Shown here: positions 6,142-7,664 of the stretch, in pieces
How the letters are laid out: the number at the start of each line of letters is the position of its first letter
Position numbering within the stretch: position 1 is the first letter of the stretch
Assembly: GCA_937862595.1 (NCBI GenBank)
Contig: CALMFL010000269.1
Location: 1-7,664 of the forward strand
Origin: an uncultured Fidelibacterota bacterium
GTDB taxonomy: Bacteria; Fidelibacterota; Fidelibacteria; Fidelibacterales; Fidelibacteraceae
DNA length: 7,664 nucleotides
Direction: 5' to 3'
Translations under genes and position numbers: made by a program
Notes under the pieces: generated by a model
What the model was told of the DNA's origin: nothing
The model's input: only the letters and a program-made list of their open reading frames with translations
The model's database searches: none

Positions 6142-7547
6142 CAGAAATTAAGAAAAATGAATTAGTAGAATTAACTATCGACAGCATCGCCTTCGGCGGA
6201 AAAGGCATCGCCCGGGTGGACAATTTCGTTGTCTTCGTCCGCGATGCGCTCCCCGGTCAGATCGTAAAAGCCCTGATCATCAAAAAGCGTTCCGGATTCG
6301 CCGAAGCGATCATTCAGGAGATCATCAAAGAATCGCCGTATCGCGTGGAACCACCTTGTCCGTATTTCGCCGACTGCGGCGGCTGCAAATTCCAGAACCT
6401 GGCCTACCCGCAGCAACTGGAGATGAAGACCCGGCAGGTCCGGGAAGTCTATTCGCATCTGGTGAACCTGCCGGACGTCCCCGTTCTGCCTGCGCTTCCC
6501 GCCCCGGAGATCTACGGCTACCGCAACAAGATGGATTTTTCCGCCGGGGTTTCACGCTGGATGCTGAAGGAGAACGACCCCGGAACGCCTTCTGATTTTG
6601 CCATCGGTCTGCACGCGCCCGGGCGCTTTGACAAGATCCTGGATATTGACGCCTGTCTCTTGCAGGATGAAGAGCGGAATGCGATCTTTCGTGAAATTCG
6701 CGAAATAGTCCGCGAAGAAAATCTTCCGCTGAACAACCCGCGCGAACAAAGCGGCTTTCTGCGGAATATCGTGATCCGCAAGGGCGAACATTCCCGCGAG
6801 ATCATGGTAAATATCGTGACCCGCTATGAAAATAAAGATCTTTTGGATGCATGGATCGCACCGTTGACGACAAAATTTCCGGCCATCTGTTCCGTGGTGA
6901 ACAATATCACCAATTCCATGGGCGACCAGTCCGTCGGCGAGAAAGAAGTGCTGCTTTTTGGAAAGCCCGTAATCCATGACAGTCTGGGCGGAAAAAATTA
7001 TGAAATCGCCGCAAACGCCTTTTTTCAGACCAATACCCGCGCAGCGGAACAGCTGTACGACGTGGTTTTGGATTTCGCGTCGCCAAATAAAAAAGATATG
7101 GTCTGGGACTTTTACTGCGGCACGGGCTCCATTGCGCTGTTCATTGCGGAAAAGGTCAAAAAGGTGTACGGATTCGAACTGGTGGAAGACGCGATCAGGA
7201 ACGCGAAACGGAATGCCGTTCAGAACGGCGTGGAGAACTGCGCATTTTTTACGGCGGACCTGGACCGCTTTCTGCAGCGGAACCCGGAGCTGATCGCCGG
7301 ACTGGAAAAACCGGACCTGGCTATCGTCGATCCGCCGCGTTCGGGACTCAATCCGAAATTTTTGCAGCAGCTAATCGGGCTCCGCCCCCCGAGGATCGTG
7401 TACGTCAGCTGCAACCCCGCCACCCAGGCCCGGGATATTGTGCAGTTGTCCGAGGCGGGATATCGCGTGGAAAAGATCCGGCCCGTCGATATGTTCCCCC
7501 ACACCGCGCATATCGAAAGCGTGGCGCTGCTGGTGGCGGAAACTTAA
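6138..7547 (+). CDS. rlmD: 23S rRNA (uracil-5)-methyltransferase, RlmD/RumA family
   Basis: A SAM-dependent RNA m5U methyltransferase of 469 residues; E. coli RlmD (433 residues) methylates U1939 of 23S rRNA. Domains in order: N-terminal TRAM RNA-binding domain (about 8-66); [4Fe-4S] cluster motif C74-x5-C80-x2-C83 with the fourth ligand C173; a central domain; and a C-terminal Rossmann methyltransferase domain with FFQTN (295-299), SAM loop DFYCGTG (324-330), acidic SAM contact FELVE (346-350) and DPPRSG (398-403). The catalytic nucleophile is Cys425 in YVSCNPATQARD, and Glu460 in HTAHIES is the probable general base. The protein appears complete and active. The paralogues TrmA (lacking TRAM and the cluster), RlmC and dual-specificity RlmCD use the same chemistry, so the target uridine (1939, 747 or both) cannot be decided from sequence alone; the symbol is by family. 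The start overlaps the preceding stop by four bases. The first dozen or so codons are strikingly AT-rich before composition reverts to GC-rich. Confidence 0.93.
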   Translation: MTEIKKNELVELTIDSIAFGGKGIARVDNFVVFVRDALPGQIVKALIIKKRSGFAEAIIQEIIKESPYRVEPPCPYFADCGGCKFQNLAYPQQLEMKTRQVREVYSHLVNLPDVPVLPALPAPEIYGYRNKMDFSAGVSRWMLKENDPGTPSDFAIGLHAPGRFDKILDIDACLLQDEERNAIFREIREIVREENLPLNNPREQSGFLRNIVIRKGEHSREIMVNIVTRYENKDLLDAWIAPLTTKFPAICSVVNNITNSMGDQSVGEKEVLLFGKPVIHDSLGGKNYEIAANAFFQTNTRAAEQLYDVVLDFASPNKKDMVWDFYCGTGSIALFIAEKVKKVYGFELVEDAIRNAKRNAVQNGVENCAFFTADLDRFLQRNPELIAGLEKPDLAIVDPPRSGLNPKFLQQLIGLRPPRIVYVSCNPATQARDIVQLSEAGYRVEKIRPVDMFPHTAHIESVALLVAET

Positions 7548-7574
7548 TTTGCGATCATAAATCGAAAGATAATT

Positions 7575-7616
7575 ATGAAACGGGAAGTTCGTATGTTGAT
7601 GAAATTCCCGGAATAA
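7575..7616 (+). CDS. Possible 13-residue leader-type ORF
   Basis: ATG 7575 opens a 13-codon frame (MKREVRMLMKFPE) ending in TAA 7614-7616. It spans the inverted repeat at 7581-7610 and ends just past the 5' arm of the downstream T-run hairpin, as leader peptides do in attenuators. A weak GAAAG at 7564-7568 is the only ribosome binding site candidate. A chance ORF of this size is common; reported only because of its placement. Confidence 0.12.
   Translation: MKREVRMLMKFPE
7581..7610 (+). repeat. Inverted repeat downstream of rlmD
   Basis: CGGGAAGTTC (7581-7590) pairs with GAAATTCCCG (7601-7610): ten positions with one mismatch around a 10-base loop. It starts 34 bases after the rlmD stop. 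What follows is AT-rich (GAATAATTTATT) but not a T run, so by itself it is a weak terminator or an mRNA 3'-end stabilising hairpin. Its 3' arm shares CCCG with the 5' arm of the next structure. Confidence 0.6.
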
Positions 7617-7660
7617 TTTATTGATATCATGATTTTTTCATACCGTATCCGGGGTTTTTT
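7607..7660 (+). terminator. Probable intrinsic terminator, or terminator arm of an attenuator
   Basis: CCCGGA (7607-7612) can pair with TCCGGG (7648-7653), followed after one G by six T residues (7655-7660). The 35-base loop is long but contains a small internal pairing, ATGA 7629-7632 with TCAT 7638-7641. It would end the 5215-7547 operon. The stem is short, so strength is uncertain, and the window ends four bases later. Confidence 0.4.
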
Positions 7661-7664
7661 GACT

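Overview
The window comes from a diderm (Gram-negative-type) bacterium. Two adjacent genes encode outer-membrane beta-barrel proteins, one with a clear Sec signal peptide, and the housekeeping genes (ssb, uvrC, an rlmD-type methyltransferase) are bacterial in type. Most of the window has GC-rich coding sequence. I cannot name a phylum from this sequence; the mix of genes would suit an environmental or metagenome-derived genome.

Layout, left to right. (1) Positions 2-1896 hold an outer-membrane pair: the 3' end of a beta-barrel gene (5' end outside the window), overlapping by one base a short Omp85/BamA-TamA-like gene. (2) Positions 1897-1968 separate convergent genes and hold a good intrinsic terminator for ssb. 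(3) ssb lies on the minus strand (1969-2370) and is divergent from uvrC, with about 107 bases of shared promoter region. (4) uvrC (2478-4316) overlaps by 14 bases a YgjP-type zinc metalloprotease gene (4303-5004), so an excision-repair nuclease is coupled to a member of a protease superfamily that includes DNA-protein crosslink proteases. (5) Positions 5005-5214 are an AT-rich intergenic region with a possible promoter, a short palindromic repeat-like hairpin and a small operator-like palindrome. (6) Positions 5215-6141 encode an apparent fusion of an FMN split-barrel (flavin-reductase-like) domain with a C-terminal PCP_red-like helical domain. Its base composition is much more AT-rich than its neighbours. 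It overlaps by four bases an RlmD/RumA-type [4Fe-4S] 23S rRNA m5U methyltransferase gene (6138-7547). (7) The right edge (7548-7664) holds two overlapping inverted repeats, the second followed by a T run. This is a terminator or possibly an attenuator.

Most genes are conserved housekeeping functions. The points most worth following are the flavin-reductase/PCP_red fusion inside an AT-rich block whose edge falls within the first codons of the rlmD-like gene, the uvrC-ygjP overlap, the coupled outer-membrane pair, and the palindrome ending in CCCTAC upstream of the fusion gene. I see no tRNA, rRNA, CRISPR array or insertion sequence.
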